Below, piece by piece: positions 29,001-44,000 of a DNA stretch of 64,000 nucleotides. Numbering within the stretch: position 1 is the first letter of the stretch; every line of letters starts with the position of its first letter. The stretch is from Arctopsyche grandis. Lineage: Eukaryota; Arthropoda; Insecta; Trichoptera; Hydropsychidae. The position numbers and the translations under genes are program-made. The notes beneath the pieces were generated by a model. That model made no database searches and was not told where the DNA came from. It saw nothing but the letters and a program-made list of their open reading frames with translations. The stretch is taken from the NCBI RefSeq assembly GCF_051622035.1, contig NC_135364.1, positions 17,545,001 to 17,609,000 on the forward strand, in the 5' to 3' direction.

Positions 29001-32000
29001 GAGACGCAAATATTTAGTCATTCACAACAAAGTAAGGTACCTTTGAATGTAGTTGAGCAAACGATGTGTTTTAGGTTTTGAGAGTTATTGTATGAAATAA
29101 CAACAGTTTTTAATGAGAGATTCGATAGTAATGCGAAATATTTTCAAAACAAGGAATGGCTTTTCAAACAATAAATAGTGGACAAATTTAACAAAAGCTT
29201 AATTTAATGAGCTTAATAAAGTTTGCAGTTTCTTATCATCACGTTTAAATATGAATGAAATAATATCCAAAATCTAGCAAAATCCATCGCAATTATTTTT
29301 TCAATGGATGTGAGAAATTTAGAATTACAATTGATTTAATTTCAAAATGACGTTATGTTCACACAATTGAAATTATTTTATTTTATTTTTATTTTTTACA
29401 TATGACAGGTTGACCCCAATTCCTAGACAATCTGTGGTAGGAAACGATCGACCTGGAGTCACAAATATCTAAGTCTAACCAACAGTATTAAAGATTACCA
29501 CGGGATCGAGCCCAGTAATCTCTCAGTGCTAAACATAAACGTAAGCACCGAGCCATACTGCTGGCTGAAATGTATTGAATCTAGAATAAAAGCCAAGTAA
29601 AAATGCTCATATTAAAAGAAAATTCATGAATATTTTTGAGTTTTAAGAACTATTTAAAAAATTACAACAAAAATGTACTCAGATTCTTATTACCAGTCGA
29701 TCACCATGAAAATTAAGGTGAAAAATCAAAATTTCAAAAAGGTTAGTTACCCTTGGTTCATATATGTATGTATGTAGATACATATTTTCACAAAAAACTA
29801 CATGCTCGTAGATAAAATCCTTTTTTTTATTTTTAGTTTCGATTTAACGAACTCGCATATCTGGGATTTAGCCTAAAAATTTCGATGAATTTTAATCCGA
29901 TTACAATTTTTCTACATGGAAGCGGACAGGCGCTACGCTACGTAAGCGAATAGCAAAATATGCACATTCGCCAAAAAATAGCACTTCTATAGGATAGCTG
30001 ATGTCTTTATAGGTATATTGATCTATAGTATTATTACATAAAAAATATAATTGTATCCAAATAGTTAAGATAATATATGACATAGATATATGGCATCAAT
30101 TCTGGGCGGTTGATCCTCGAATATTTCGTCTTTGTGTACATACATACTAGTAGGACGTTGAGGATCGTCGAAGGGACGATGTATCCACTGGAGTGGACTG
30201 GTAAGGGCCTGGTGTAGACGGGCCTGTCCTAGAGGATTATAGCGTTCCTCATCCTGTAGGATTGTGGAGAATTCCCCGGACAAGGCTCCACTATTCTAGA
30301 CATGTTTCGGCTTGATTGATGATTTTCAGCACGACCTGAAACTTGCTTCGATTTACGACGCATTTCGACCGTTCAAATTTGCCTTGTAATAAGTACAGTA
30401 CCTCAATTCACCATTGTTATATTACGCTATCAAATATGTTCATACAATTCGAAAATAGTTCACACTTCAAATTACAAATTTGACTATTTGAATATTTAAT
30501 ATTGTGAAATTCATAATGTATGGTTGTTTTAATTGATATTTATCTTGATATGTTTAAAATGTCTTTTTTTAATACACGACAACTTTATATGTGCATTAAT
30601 GTTTATTTTCCACGTAATGATTGTGAAACAAATTAAATTAAAAATAAAGTAAGATTTTTGGAACACTCCTTATCTTCAAAACCAAGTTTAAAACAAATTT
30701 TCGATTTCCATTCAATGGGGAACTTCGAATCGATTATACTTTCCGACTGCGTAGACGCCAGATTAAAGTTTCTTTTGATTTCGTAACACGTCTAGTGCTT
30801 TTAAACTTTTTTTATACTCTCAAAATTTCCACGAACAAAAAGAAAGTCAAGTCAAGTTATTTACAATATGGAAAAAAACGAGGATGTGAAAATTTTCACA
30901 TCCAAGGAACAACATATTCGTTTTGAATTATGTCGCGTAGACTTTGAGAAGTTTTTTCAGAACCTGTCGATGAATGTACGAGTATAATGTAAATGCTCCA
31001 CGTTGAGCATTTCCCTTTTGAAAATGTTCAAATTTGTAAAGAAACCGTATCTTTTTCATTGACTATTTCGACACTGGGGTAATTCCGGAGTCCGGTGGGT
31101 ATCTTCGACCCTCATCTCATTCGAGTAGATTGATTGATAACTAGAGAAAAGAAGCTTTTGAAGACCTAGACATTCCCCTTTCAAAACTCTCATCTCAACG
31201 CGAATTCCATCGAATTTTTCTTCCTTTTTTTTAATTTGTGTTTCGAACACGTCAAATTTTTTATGTAAAAGAAAAAAGACCCACAGAGAGGGGATGGAAA
31301 ATATTGGAAAATTCGCGCTCCGTTCGTTTTTGACGTAAACGACTCTGTCAATGAAATTAGTTTCGTTTTGTTCACCGCCTATCCCGTTCGCTTTCGTATA
31401 TTGGTATAATTATCGACAAAAGCTCGTTTATTTAATCCCGTTCCTGAAAAAGCATAATAGTTACGCAATATATCTATTTAATATTCATATCTGTGCGATG
31501 GTTGCAGATAATTCAAATCAATCGCTCGCCGTTTATTAAAAACATTTGATTGGATATCCGATTTGAACTGAAATAATTATATATGGTTAATTTGAAATTC
31601 GAATATTGAAATATTCACCGGATCTACGATAATTTTGGAAGTATTTTTTTCTCTTTCATATGAAATAAAAATAGAAATATTGCATCGTTAATATATGTAC
31701 ATACGTACATATGTACGAATTTATTTGTTGGAAATATAAATATCTTATCTTTTCAACATGGTACAAACCAGCTCAAAGCTATGAAATGTACAATAAGTTT
31801 ACTATTACACAAGCAAATAATAATATTAAAACGGTACAATTTCTTTATTTCAGGTGGCTAATACTGGAAGTACTGCAATGTTGAACTGCACCGCAAGCGG
31901 AAGTCAGAGTGCACGTGTAAGATGGTTACATGACGGTGTAGATGTGGCCGGAAGTGCTCGTGTTCAAGCTTCCGGTCCGAGAGGATTGTCTCTGATGATT

Positions 32001-35000
32001 TCTCGAGTCTCTCGAACCGACAGGGGGATGTATCAGTGTTTGATTGATGATGGGAGAACGTCTGCACAAGCTTCGTCGGAACTTCGCTTGGGAGGTATTA
32101 ATATTTATGTATATAAAGTAAATGTCCTTGAGAATAGAATATAATGTAGTATATATGTATGTATGTCCTTATGTGTATTATATTTAATATTGAGATTGGT
32201 TCTTTAATTCAGCTCCCCCTTGATGTCTCATTTGACTGCGTATAACGAGTAACGTAATATAATGCCAGAATATCTTGTATATGTACATTAGCCTTGAGTT
32301 TGCTACGATATTAAAGAAAGTTTACCGCAAATTTCCTCTCATCAAAAACATTTCAAGTACAAATTCGCTGCAATCTTTCACCACAATGGAGCTAATGTCG
32401 AGACCATTACTTTAAATCACAAAAATTCGTTCTAGCGAGAGCGGTTAGTGTATGAACTTAATTCCGCATGCAACATTTGCCCATTTGGTAGTCGTAAATA
32501 AATACAAAAAAAGTACAGTAAAAATACCACAATTGCGGCAATCAGGGGCACAGTGGTGTTCGGCCTTTATTACTAAAACGTACCCTAAAACCGCAAATAC
32601 AACCCAAAAGCGAACTCGGTCCCTACTAACAAATGCCCTAATACGCTTTATACGATATAATGGTAGGCCATAACTAACGGATTATCTTATGTTTTTAATA
32701 ACTTTTAATAAGCTTAATTAAAATAAAAACAATACGTTTGAAGAATTTTGATCATACATATGTACATATATTATATATGTACATATGTATATCAATATAA
32801 CTTAACGACATTAATAATAAAAAAAGACCAACCCACGACTTTATCTATGTATTTGTGAAATATATTAAGCTTAAAAACAAAATTCGATAATGAAACATAT
32901 GTACATACATACACATTCACACATACCACCTATGAAAATAAGGAAACTTACAAAGACAAAAGTTCTACTTCTAGTTGTGGTATTTTGTTCAAAATTTTTT
33001 TCGTTACTTAACAATACTATAAATATTATAAACATAAAATATAAAGAAGATACAAACAATTTAAAAGGTCAAAATAAAATAATGAATTGTATGGTCACAA
33101 CATTTTTGACTATTCTAAAAGGAAAAAATCCCAAATCCGATTTATTAAATTTACTGATTTTTTAATATTTTCATCACATTGATACAAGGATTATACTTGA
33201 ATTTTCTCGTGAAGGACACATATGTATGTACATATATTTAAAGGGTAAAAAAAATAGAGTACGAAAAATCTAAAAATGTAATCTTTTTATTTACAAGCTT
33301 TTTATTAGACCATTCGCACTGACAATATTTGTGAGCTGATTTTGAACCATTTTCATTCATTTTTTCGTTTTGACATTTTACCGACGTACGGAGATAGTTC
33401 TGAAAAGTAAATTTCTGATAAATTAGAGAAATTTAATCATTAAAATAACAAACTGTCAGATAAACAACATATCAGTCATAATGTTTATAATAATAATGTA
33501 TTTTAAGATGCTTTTTGTGAGAATCCCTAAAATATGTCCAATCAAAAACAAATTAGGTCTAATTTGATTGTATTACAAAAATAGTATTCGGAGTAATTTG
33601 AAAATAATAAATATGAAGCCTTGAATTCATTTGAATTTTTGTTTGAAAAAATTGATTTTGCTTTTCAAACATAATGTATAATTGAAATTGGGATTTTATG
33701 GATTCGCTATATACATATAAAGTCAGTTTCGAGTTAGACGAAACGCAAGTTTAACAACACTAGTTCCAATTATTCGAGGATAAACAGGAGGGGTTATAGT
33801 TAGACATGACCCAAATTAAAACCTTGTGTGGGGGGCTGTGGACAACTGTATAATTAAATAACTCGGCGTTTTGAAGTGCTTGAGAAACTTTGGCCTGCAA
33901 AAAAGGTCGGATAGGGATGGAAGGGGAGTGATAACACATTGCCGCGCATTCCTGAACTTTCCTTCTTCAACCCTTTCACGTCAGCCAGGGTAGATTGATG
34001 AAATTTCTGAAATATTTCTCACACGTTCCCCCCTCTCTTTACCTATATTCCATGTTCCTCTTTAGTAGGTGTAGGTCTTTGCGCTTTTGGCACTGTGTGA
34101 AAAAATGTTAGACTGGAACACCTGCGTCAAAGTGTCGTGGCGTAAAAAACCTTCAACACGTCAAAAAAAAAGGTTCTGATTCTTTTGAATATATTTTGAA
34201 GTCTATTTTTTAATTGATTGAAATATTGTACGTATGTTGGAGATGGTATCGAGTTATTTTAATTGATTCAATGTTATACTGAAAATATATTTACATATAT
34301 ATTGGTGCTTAAGAAATTGAAATTATATTAAAAGCATTCATATTTTTGACTTTTGGAGTATTGATTTAATGAATAAACCATAGCTTTAAATTTGACAGAC
34401 TCCAATTGAAAGATTTTAGTGAGAACAAATTTTCTTTCCAATGTATAAAATCATTTTTAATAAAAATAATACCGATTTTCTAAATATAAAAAATGAAAGG
34501 AATTAAAAAAAAACACTAAAAATTTACATGAAACCCAATTTTTAAATGATTGGTAATTAAATAGGTTAAAATAAAAAGTCAGTATATTCGTAGTGTATGA
34601 CTTTCATAGACAAACAAATCAATTTAATAAAAACAATAAGAAAAAAGTATGAGACGGAGGAAACAACTGGCTTTGGCAACAACACATCAAAATAATTTCA
34701 ATTCAACGGTTTTATTTATAATGTCATTTAAATTTATGATTTTCATAAATTAAATTTTAATTTATTGGTAGATTTCCTTCAATAAAATTAGATAATCTAG
34801 TTGACTCATACCGCAATTAAAATAAATACTAACAAAAGCCTCTGACTCCTTAAAAAGAAGTCGGAGTCGGTTGATCTTACGACTTTATTCCACTTGAAAT
34901 GCTCCGATTCTGCGACTCCGGCTCTAACTCCGTAGTCCTGGAATAATCGGAAATAATTTTTGCAAAATGATGTTTTAATGTAACTCGATATATAAAACAG

Positions 35001-38000
35001 TAAAAGAATATTAATTTAAATACAGCACGTATTTTTAGTAACCATTCGCACCATATAATATGTATATTTTTAATTTATTGAATAAGGATTGAAAACACTA
35101 AAATAAATTAATATTTTATCTTTTATTCTGTAAACATGAGTACATACATATATTGAAGTATTAAGCTGGCAACTACATAATTCTGAAACGTTTCAAAGCG
35201 TACATATAATATGTACATATGTATATTTTTCTCATTTACATATTTTTTTACTAAACCGTATAAAAGTCTCCTTAAAATATTTTATTCACCTTAAAATCGA
35301 GTCATAAGTTTAAAAGTTTTAATTAGAAGGTTGTATATTTTTTTATACAGGCACAAACCACTCGTTATTTTTTAATTATATACCAAATTTAAACCAAAGG
35401 TTAGCTAAACATATGTACATTCCTCCTGCTCTTACATACATATAGTTGAATTTGTACTATATGATATATTTATTACTACTTGCCCTAAGATATATGTACC
35501 AAAGGTCCACTCTGTTTCTAATATTTTTTATATGCAAACCTTTTCCAAGAAAAAAATGCAATGTTTGAAAATTTTCAATGATTTTTAAGACAACATAATA
35601 CATTAAGTAAGTATGAAGTATATTAACCTCACATACTTATGTACTTCAAATGACGAACGTAAAAAGGTTCATTAATGCGTTTACATTGTAATAACAAAAC
35701 GCATGTAGATAGATCAGACAAACACTCTTTACACTTGAAAATAAAAAATGGAGGTAGGATGAGGAAGTTGTTTTTCTTTTTCCATTATTATCCTCACACT
35801 TATTTGGCTTTTAAAGTATGTTTTCTTTCGACACGTACGCACACGTGTAGGTAAGCCTGAACGCGGAAATAATTTTCCCTCGCGAGAAAAGCGAAGAAAA
35901 ATATGATCTCGAAGGCATTATTATTACGCTAGGGGCTCGGTTTGTATTCTTTCCATGGGCGGCTGGGCCTTTGTTCGAATTTAACACGACATTAGGTGCG
36001 GGCTTCAGCGGCAGCCATTCATTCGCTAAGCGCCCATTTGTCTTACACATGCGAACAAATAGCACCCACACAATACAAAACTGGAACGGGACGAAAGGAT
36101 CGATCCCGGTCTTCTTCCCCTTTTACTTGAACGCGGTTTTTAAATTGGCGGCGAAAAAAATACCCACACCCTCCCCTGGACGGTTCGAGATAAAACAGGA
36201 TAAGTGCCGGAGCAGGACGACCTAACGGATGGGGGTAAAACGCTAATGTGCTCGTTAACCCGCGCCCGACCCACCTCCGTTCCGCACTTCCGGTTTGATC
36301 GACATGGATTACGCCTCCCGTCAAACAAACACGTTAAAACCGACCGTAAAGAAAATAAAGTGAAAAAAAATTTGGCCCCGATAAACAAACAAGCAAGGCG
36401 GTGAATGGGTTAAAAAAATATTGTATACGCGCCATTGAGTGTGTTAAAAATCCTTTGGAGGGTAATGATGTTTGCGATATTGCCCTGAAAAGGAAATTTA
36501 TGTTGCGTGTATGGAGGTTTGATACTTTGATATTGTTAGGAGTAGTTGGGAAAAGCGTCGATAGGTGTCATCGAATTAAATTATTATTTTTAATTATTTT
36601 ATTACTTTCATTCAATTTCATTGAAACCTATAAATGTTAATCGTTCGCTAGCTTTATAATTGCAATAGAAACTTTAAAATTGTATTAAATATTTAAAAAA
36701 ATACATACATACATAGAAACATCATATTTGCAATTAAATTGGAAAACAAATATTACATATACATACATATGTACATATGTAAATGTTACAGTTACACAAA
36801 TACAGTAAATGTATTTTTAGTTGTAATATATTTCAACCTGTGTTTTAGGTCATTCAAATTCGAATACAATTCAACTAGTAAATTATATCTCAAATTATAT
36901 TACAAGCGCAAATACATTTTCGACAATGTGCGCCAGTTGTAATATAACAGTCGAGTTTCGACAGCACTGATGTATTTACGAATGCTTTAGAATTCAATAA
37001 TGCTTTAATATTTGCAAATAAAAGTAATGAGTGCCGTATAACGATAACTCTAAGAATGTGTTCGAAACAAAAAAAATGTTCATTTCCAACTCAATTTACT
37101 AGTCGAGTGACATGTTCATGAAAATCTAACTTCAATTTAATAAGCCTAGCTTAAAATTTAATAAGATTATATTGAAAAGAAAGTCAACCCAGGAAGGAAA
37201 ATAACCTTTCAGTATCAGATTCAAATCATTTCAAATGATCCTTTTGCTTGTATAAGCTTGGACTGATCATTATATACTTTGAATCATGAATAATATTTGA
37301 CTGAAAGATTTTGATTATATTTCTATTCAAATTTATCGCAAAATTTAAGATATATCCTTCAACGCGAATTGTGTAGCTTGATTTTTGTTAACGGACTGAC
37401 ACTACGTATGTACATATAAATACACGACAGGACTGACCTCGATCCTTAAAAAGTGTCACTTTTTATATCCGCCTCTTGATTTTCACGGCCGTTGGACACT
37501 TCGAAATGCAGCAGCAGCAGCATCGGCTGCAGAGTCTCGTAGCGTGGTGGCCGGAAGCCGGAAGTCACGTGATGTATGGCATCCGACCGGAAGCTGGAGC
37601 GGCACATCCGGCCACTGTGCGACAACCGAACGCATAAATCAACACATTTTTCCCTTTTTGAGAATCTCGCGTGTGTGATTTCTCTCGCGTGAACGTGTCG
37701 CCTACACGAAAACACACAGGGGCGATTCTTTCCCTTGATTTATATTTATGTACGGTCACTTCTCTCCATAAACCGACCGTTCCCTCTATACTTTAGGTTT
37801 AGGTTTTTGAGGCTTTAATTCGGCAGTGTGTACTTTTTCCCTTAGAGGGGGTTAATTTGTCTCAAAGAGATTCGTATCGCTACGTATTCCGAGTCGATTC
37901 AATTAAAACCAATGGCAAAGGCAGCGAGATAACAGTCGATAAAAGGAGTGAACGGTGTCCTTTATTTTTATCCAGTAGTTCCCGTATAAAGGATGGGCTT

Positions 38001-41000
38001 TATCTGTTACTTAATACGTACATATATAGACGTTGAACTTTTTTCTGTATCCTGTATGTCGGGGTAGCGAGATTTAATTGCTGCGATAGTTCCGTTGGAC
38101 TAATTTACATTCCTTATCTGTGGCGGCCATTGTCGTTGCTCGACGCCATTTTGTCGGCTATCTAGTGTTGCCGACGATACAATTAAACGTTCTGCTTCTT
38201 AAACTTACTGTTTCTGGTTTCTTTTATGACAATTTTATTTGTAATTACGTGTAATTTACGCATCAATATACACAGAGTTCTATTTTATTAAAACAATTAA
38301 AATAATTTCAAATATGATGGTTAATATCGTATTGAATTACAGATAAATTATTTGCCTATCTATGTATATATATATATTTGAACATGAGTCGTTATATTTG
38401 AACGTGGTCGAAGTCCAATTTTCAGTTCCCAAAACAATATTTCTGTTTAATGACATAATTCACAAATTGTTATCACTTATTTTAAATGTCGCTTTTTGAA
38501 CACGTATTATTTATTTATTTGAGTTGTAGCATTACAGGAATCCCTAATGCGCCACAATGGTCGAAAATATAACAGAGAAGACAAAAAAAAAATACAGACG
38601 AAACTACATTTCTGTATGTAGAGTGTAAAAACATATATGCAAATAGACTAAAATCACTAGCGGCAATAGCCCCGATAGTGGTTCATGTATCAATTCCTTT
38701 CCAAAATTTATTTATTTATTTAACTTTAAGTTTGGACCATGTGGAATAACAGGAGTCCCTAATGCACCAAAATGGATGAAAAAATACAAAGAGATGAGAA
38801 AAATAAAAATATATATGTACATACGTATATACACAGAAAAAAATACATTTATACACAATCAAAAAAAAAAACTAAATAATTATTTTAATTCGATACGTTC
38901 AGAATCTTAGAAAAGCAGAATAAATGTATTACAGGTCACCAGTATTTTTAAATATTTTTAAACGCAAAACATTAAACATATTTAATATTTTGAGAAATTT
39001 TTCTCGAAATTAAGAAAATTGGACTTTCAAATATGACGGCTCGTATATGTACATATATATCTATATTACATACTTCAGTTACTTTGAATTATATTTTTCT
39101 ATTTATATTTCAGACATGGCTCCTGAACTTCAATACACATTCATAGAACAAGCACTAAGAGGTGGTCCACCAGTGTCTTTACGATGCTCTGCTGCCGGTG
39201 CTCCACCACCTCATTTTCATTGGTTGTTAGACGGACAACCTTTGAATGAAATTGCATCATCGCACAGGTAAAACCTTAATATTTTACTTGCAGAATAAAT
39301 AATATGAATCAGAATTATCGCGATACATCCATTTCAGATTTACTACAGGACAAAGCACATTGAAAAGTGGAGACGTTGTTGCACATTTAAACATTTCATC
39401 GGTTAGAACCGAAGATGGTGGACTGTATACTTGTGTGGCTACAAATTCTCTAGGAGAAACGAGTCATACAGCTAGACTGAATATTTACGGTAAATAAAAT
39501 ATAAATTACAAATTTAAAATACACTGTATATGTATGTGTACTTTGCGAGAACAACGAGGAGCAGAGATAAAAATATTATATTATACTTGAACTTTGTTAT
39601 CAGATTCAAAGTATGGAAATAGGGTTATCTTACAAAAGTTTCTTAAAGAACTTGTACATAAACATGCAAATGTTCATTGATATATTTTTTGTGTATATAA
39701 GTTCGAATACAAAAGCTTATATAATATAATTTTTGTATCAGGATCACCTTCAATACGAGCAATCGGACAAATTCGTGTCGTCGCAGGATCCAATACAACA
39801 CTTCACTGCCCTTATTCGGGATATCCTATTAGGTTTGTAATATATGTACATACATACATATATATGTAGTATATAATATTTTATTTTTGAATTATTAATG
39901 AGTTCCGTTTTCATTTCAGTTCAGTAAGGTGGCTTAAACGGGGTCAGGAGGTAACTTCGAGTTTAAGATTAGATACAGGGTCTTTTGGAGATTTACATGT
40001 AACACGTGTAGATCCGGTGTCTGATGCTGGGGGATATACGTGCATTGTGACAGCTCCAACAGGAGAAACTGTCAAAAGAGATTTGCAAGTTGTTGTTAAA
40101 AGTACGTACAAATGATATATGATACGCATATAACGTGGGCTAAAATAAATTATCTATGTTGATTATAACGTAATAAATAAAATCTCAAACATTCATTAAA
40201 ATCTAATAATTCAAATTGATAACATACGTATGTTATATGCAAATAATGTCATATATTTTGAATTAATATTATTTTGGTCTATCAAGATTCTCTATATGAA
40301 ATTGAATGTACAAAACACTGTGAATTACTTATTATTTTTCAAAAACAAATTACAGATCCTCCAAAACTAGTGCCTTTTTCGTTTCCTCCGGATTTAGAGG
40401 AAGGTAGTTCAGTACAATTGCTATGCGGAATGACTTCAGGGGATAGACCTGTCTTTTTCTCCTGGTTAAAAGATGGACATCCTATATCAGCATCGCTTCA
40501 GGTATTTTATATTAAAATTTAATCATATAGTCAAATAAGTATAAAATTTACAGTAAAATACATTACAGATTCAAGATAAATCATTAGATGAATTTAGTTT
40601 CCTTATATTCACTGACGTATCATCAAAACACAGTGGTGATTATACTTGCGTTGCCAGTAACGTTGCTGCTAAAGTCAATTATACTGCTCAGTTGATGGTG
40701 AAAGGTTTGTATGGTCTTAAATAATAATATTATAGATTGATCAAGATATAAAATGAATATTATTTAATACTTTCAGTGTCTCCAAGATGGACATATGAAC
40801 CACAAGATGTATCAACTCTTTTAGGAACTCCAATTTTAATTCATTGTGGTGCTAGAGGATTTCCAGAACCAAAAATAAACTGGTTGAAAGGACCGAGCTT
40901 AAATATGATGGGACAAGGTTTATATAAATCTTAAATTAATCAATTTATAGCAGTCATACAAATAACGATACTTAATATTACGTATCATATTTAATTTCAG

Positions 41001-44000
41001 GGACAAATACTCAAGACTTTAGACCACTATTAGATTTTGATAGTCGACAGATGGTGATGCCAAATGGTTCTTTAATAGTTCCAGCTGCATCGCCGTACAA
41101 CGAAGGACAATATCTTTGTAAGGCTGAGAATGGAATTGGTCCTGGATTGAGTAAACTGATTTATGTCACAGTCAATGGTAGATGTTTTTCGTAATCGACA
41201 GAATAAAGTTATTTACAAATAATTAATTTGTACATTTTATTGAATTGTAGAGCCGGCTCATTTTGAGATGACCTCAAAAAACATATCGGCTCGTAGGAAT
41301 GATCCTGTTACTTTGGTTTGTGAAGTATTTGGAGATAATCCTATTCAGGTTCAATGGACGCACAATATGAAAAGAATCGATTTGAATACCTATCGGTACG
41401 ATTTTACAGGATAATATTAGTTTTAAAATCATTAAAAAATATGTTTTAAGGAATTACACAAAATATAATTTTTGATTTACAAAAAACGAAGTCAAAGTTT
41501 GAATTATCTTTCTAATTTTTATTCTAAATAAAAATTAAATTCATTTTATTTATAACGTGAATGATTTTAAAATTTGCGTTTATTGTAATTTTTATATACC
41601 ACACAAAAGTATATGAAATATTGAAATTAGAATTAAAGTCATCATATTTTCAGAATAAGCATGTCTGAAGTTCGAACGGAATCAGGTCTAAAATCCCAAC
41701 TTGCTCTGACTAGAGCTGAAAGGCGAGATTCGGGAGCATATCGATGTCAAGCCGAAAACGCCTATGGCAGGAGTGAACATATAATTTACGTGGCAGTTCA
41801 AGGTAAATTGACATTGAATAAAAATCAAATAAAATAATTGTTATAACAGGATAATTTTTCCATAGAAAGACCTGACCCACCCGTGTCTTTACAAGTCGTC
41901 GAAGTTGGCGGACGAACAGTTCAACTTTCATGGCTTCGTGGGTTCGATGGAAATTCTCCACTTCTCGGATATTTAGCTCAATATCAATTACTGGGTTCGA
42001 TTAATAAAGACGATTGGATATCGGCTAAGGTTATGAATGTTTCGTTGGAGAATGTTAAAGTTTCACAGAATAGGTAATCGATATTTGGGTCCCTCATATA
42101 ACTATCTATTATATTATATTTGATATAACTTTTGGGTCCACTGTGTGTGCTCTTAGATCGATTACAATACGAAGTTGTATAATTTCAGTGAAGATGTTGA
42201 GAGACATGGTGGTATAGCTGGATTGTCTGAAGCTATTGTGTGTGAAACGACAGTTTCCGGTCTACATCCGGCTACTGCTTATACCGTTAGGTTGGCTGCT
42301 TATAATGCGATTGAACATAGTTCATATTCTGAGCCTGTAGTAGTTAAAACTCAAGAGGAAGGTTTGTTATGTATATTTTATTTTAGGAATTATAATCTAG
42401 ACTGTTGGAAATAATTCTGAAATAAATATATTATTAATGATATAGCTCCAATGGAAGCTCCAAGTAATATTCAAGTACAAGCAGGAGGTCAAGGAGAGTT
42501 GCATGTTAGTTGGAAGGTAAGATCTCTAAAATAACAATCTTGTGTTGAAAACTAGTGTCTCCTTAGTACTCAATACAGAATAAATCTGAAAACGATTTCT
42601 ATATATTTCCAGTCTCCACCTCATGACACCTGGAATGGAGAACTACTGGGCTATTTAGTAACCTGCAGTGAAATTAATCCAAACAATCCATTTCCTACAT
42701 TTAACACTAATTCAAGTAAATCAGTGACTGTCAATGGATGGTCAAATTTAGAAATAACTCTGACGGGTTTGAGAAAGTTCACACGTTATGGTGTGACAGT
42801 AAGTGCCTTTAATGGTGTATCTGCTGGACCAGCTTCCTTGCCAGTATCAGCAATAACTCAAGAAGGAGGTATTGGAACTATTAATAATTTGCAACTTTAA
42901 TTTAAATCTTCAGTCAGAAATATAATTAAATATGTTTCTTAGTACCTGAAGCACCTCCGGGTAATATAGTGTGCTCTCCGCTATCATCTCAGAGTATAAA
43001 AGTTTCTTGGGAACCACCCCCTCCTTCATTACATGGTGGTGTTTTACAGGGATATAAAGTTATATATAAACCAGTAGGAAGTAAAGATGGTACATTCAAT
43101 TCTATAAATTATTATTTAAACCGTTTTATTTATACAATTGGAGATTATGTAGCACACGTTATGGGTTTCAGCTGTAGTGACAGTATCCGGAGAAATTAAA
43201 AGAACATCAAGTGCTGAAACTTATCTGCACGGATTGAGAAGATACACTAATTATTCAGTACAAGTACTTGCTTACACTGCAGCTGGAGATGGTAGAAGAA
43301 GTAGTCCAATGTATTGTTTGACTGAAGAAGATTGTAAGAATTCATTAGTTTTACTATAGAGTAGTTTATTACTGACTGGTCAAATATGAGATATTTTGAA
43401 TTTCTATATGAATAATACATAATTTTTTAATATTTGAAAATAATTTTAGTACCAGGCCCTCCTTCAAACATAAAAGCCTTTGCATCATCGGAAGAATCGG
43501 TACTTATAAGTTGGCTACCACCGACACTCAAAAATGGTAGAATATTACATTATACTATTTACTGGAGGGAAGTAGGAAGGTATGAATAAAAATATATAAT
43601 AGTATTGTTTTACAACCAAATGTATACATAAAGTGACTTTTAAATACGTAATGGCTAATTTAGAGTTGGAAAGCAGTCGACAATGACCGTAACCACTGAT
43701 AGTGCAAGAGCAGCAGCTGGAGATGGAGGAATAGACGGCCCTGGAGGATGTTTGGTAGCTGAAGTTCGGGGACTGGTTGAACTTAGATTTTATGAATTTT
43801 GGGTTTCGGCTTCGACAGGTCCTGGCGAAGGAGAACCGACTGGAATAGTAGCTCAAGGAACTAGTGTTAAAGGTACATGTAAGAAAATTTCGAGAGGGTA
43901 CTCTAAGCGTAATCATGTAAAGTATTATATTGTGATGGAATTAAATCTTTCAGTTCCAGCACGCATAGCTTCATTCAGCCAAAGCATTCAACTACCATTA

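Larger units (their letters stand above)
3732..31853 (+). other. Giant 28-kb Dscam intron
   Basis: Bounded by GTAAGT at 3732 and TTTCAG at 31853. It contains the TE fragments listed separately. The stretches 5700-7630, 15050-15960, 18400-19000, 20600-24000, 24500-27000, 28400-29370 and 29580-31850 show only AT-rich sequence, ACATACATATG-type simple repeats and a few GC-richer blocks, with no recognisable gene. No extra Ig-like exon was found. Confidence 0.7.
32095..39113 (+). other. 7-kb Dscam intron between Ig4 and Ig5
   Basis: Bounded by GTATTA and TTTCAG. It holds a MITE fragment (36826-37145), a nested MITE/retroposon block (38384-39044), and GC-richer blocks near 35800-36400 and 37440-37800. 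The rest (32100-35700) is AT-rich with short simple repeats; I see no gene there. Confidence 0.65.

Noticed and set aside
3732..31853. Hidden tandem alternative Ig exons as in Dscam1
   Set aside because: I looked for C-x-x-x-W or D-x-G-x-Y-x-C type translations with splice sites in all plus frames and found none in the 28-kb intron.
34795..34960. GACTCCG/CGGAGTC-rich patch
   Set aside because: A few irregular copies of GGAGTCGG and CTCCG on both strands; too short and irregular to call an array or element.
36043..36404. Open frames of 66-93 codons on both strands
   Set aside because: Several frames are open at once in a GC-richer stretch, with no motif and no splice context; not supported as a gene.
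43545..43916. 123-codon minus-strand frame opposite FN3 repeat 4
   Set aside because: Antisense shadow of two Dscam exons and their intron; serine/leucine-rich with no domain.
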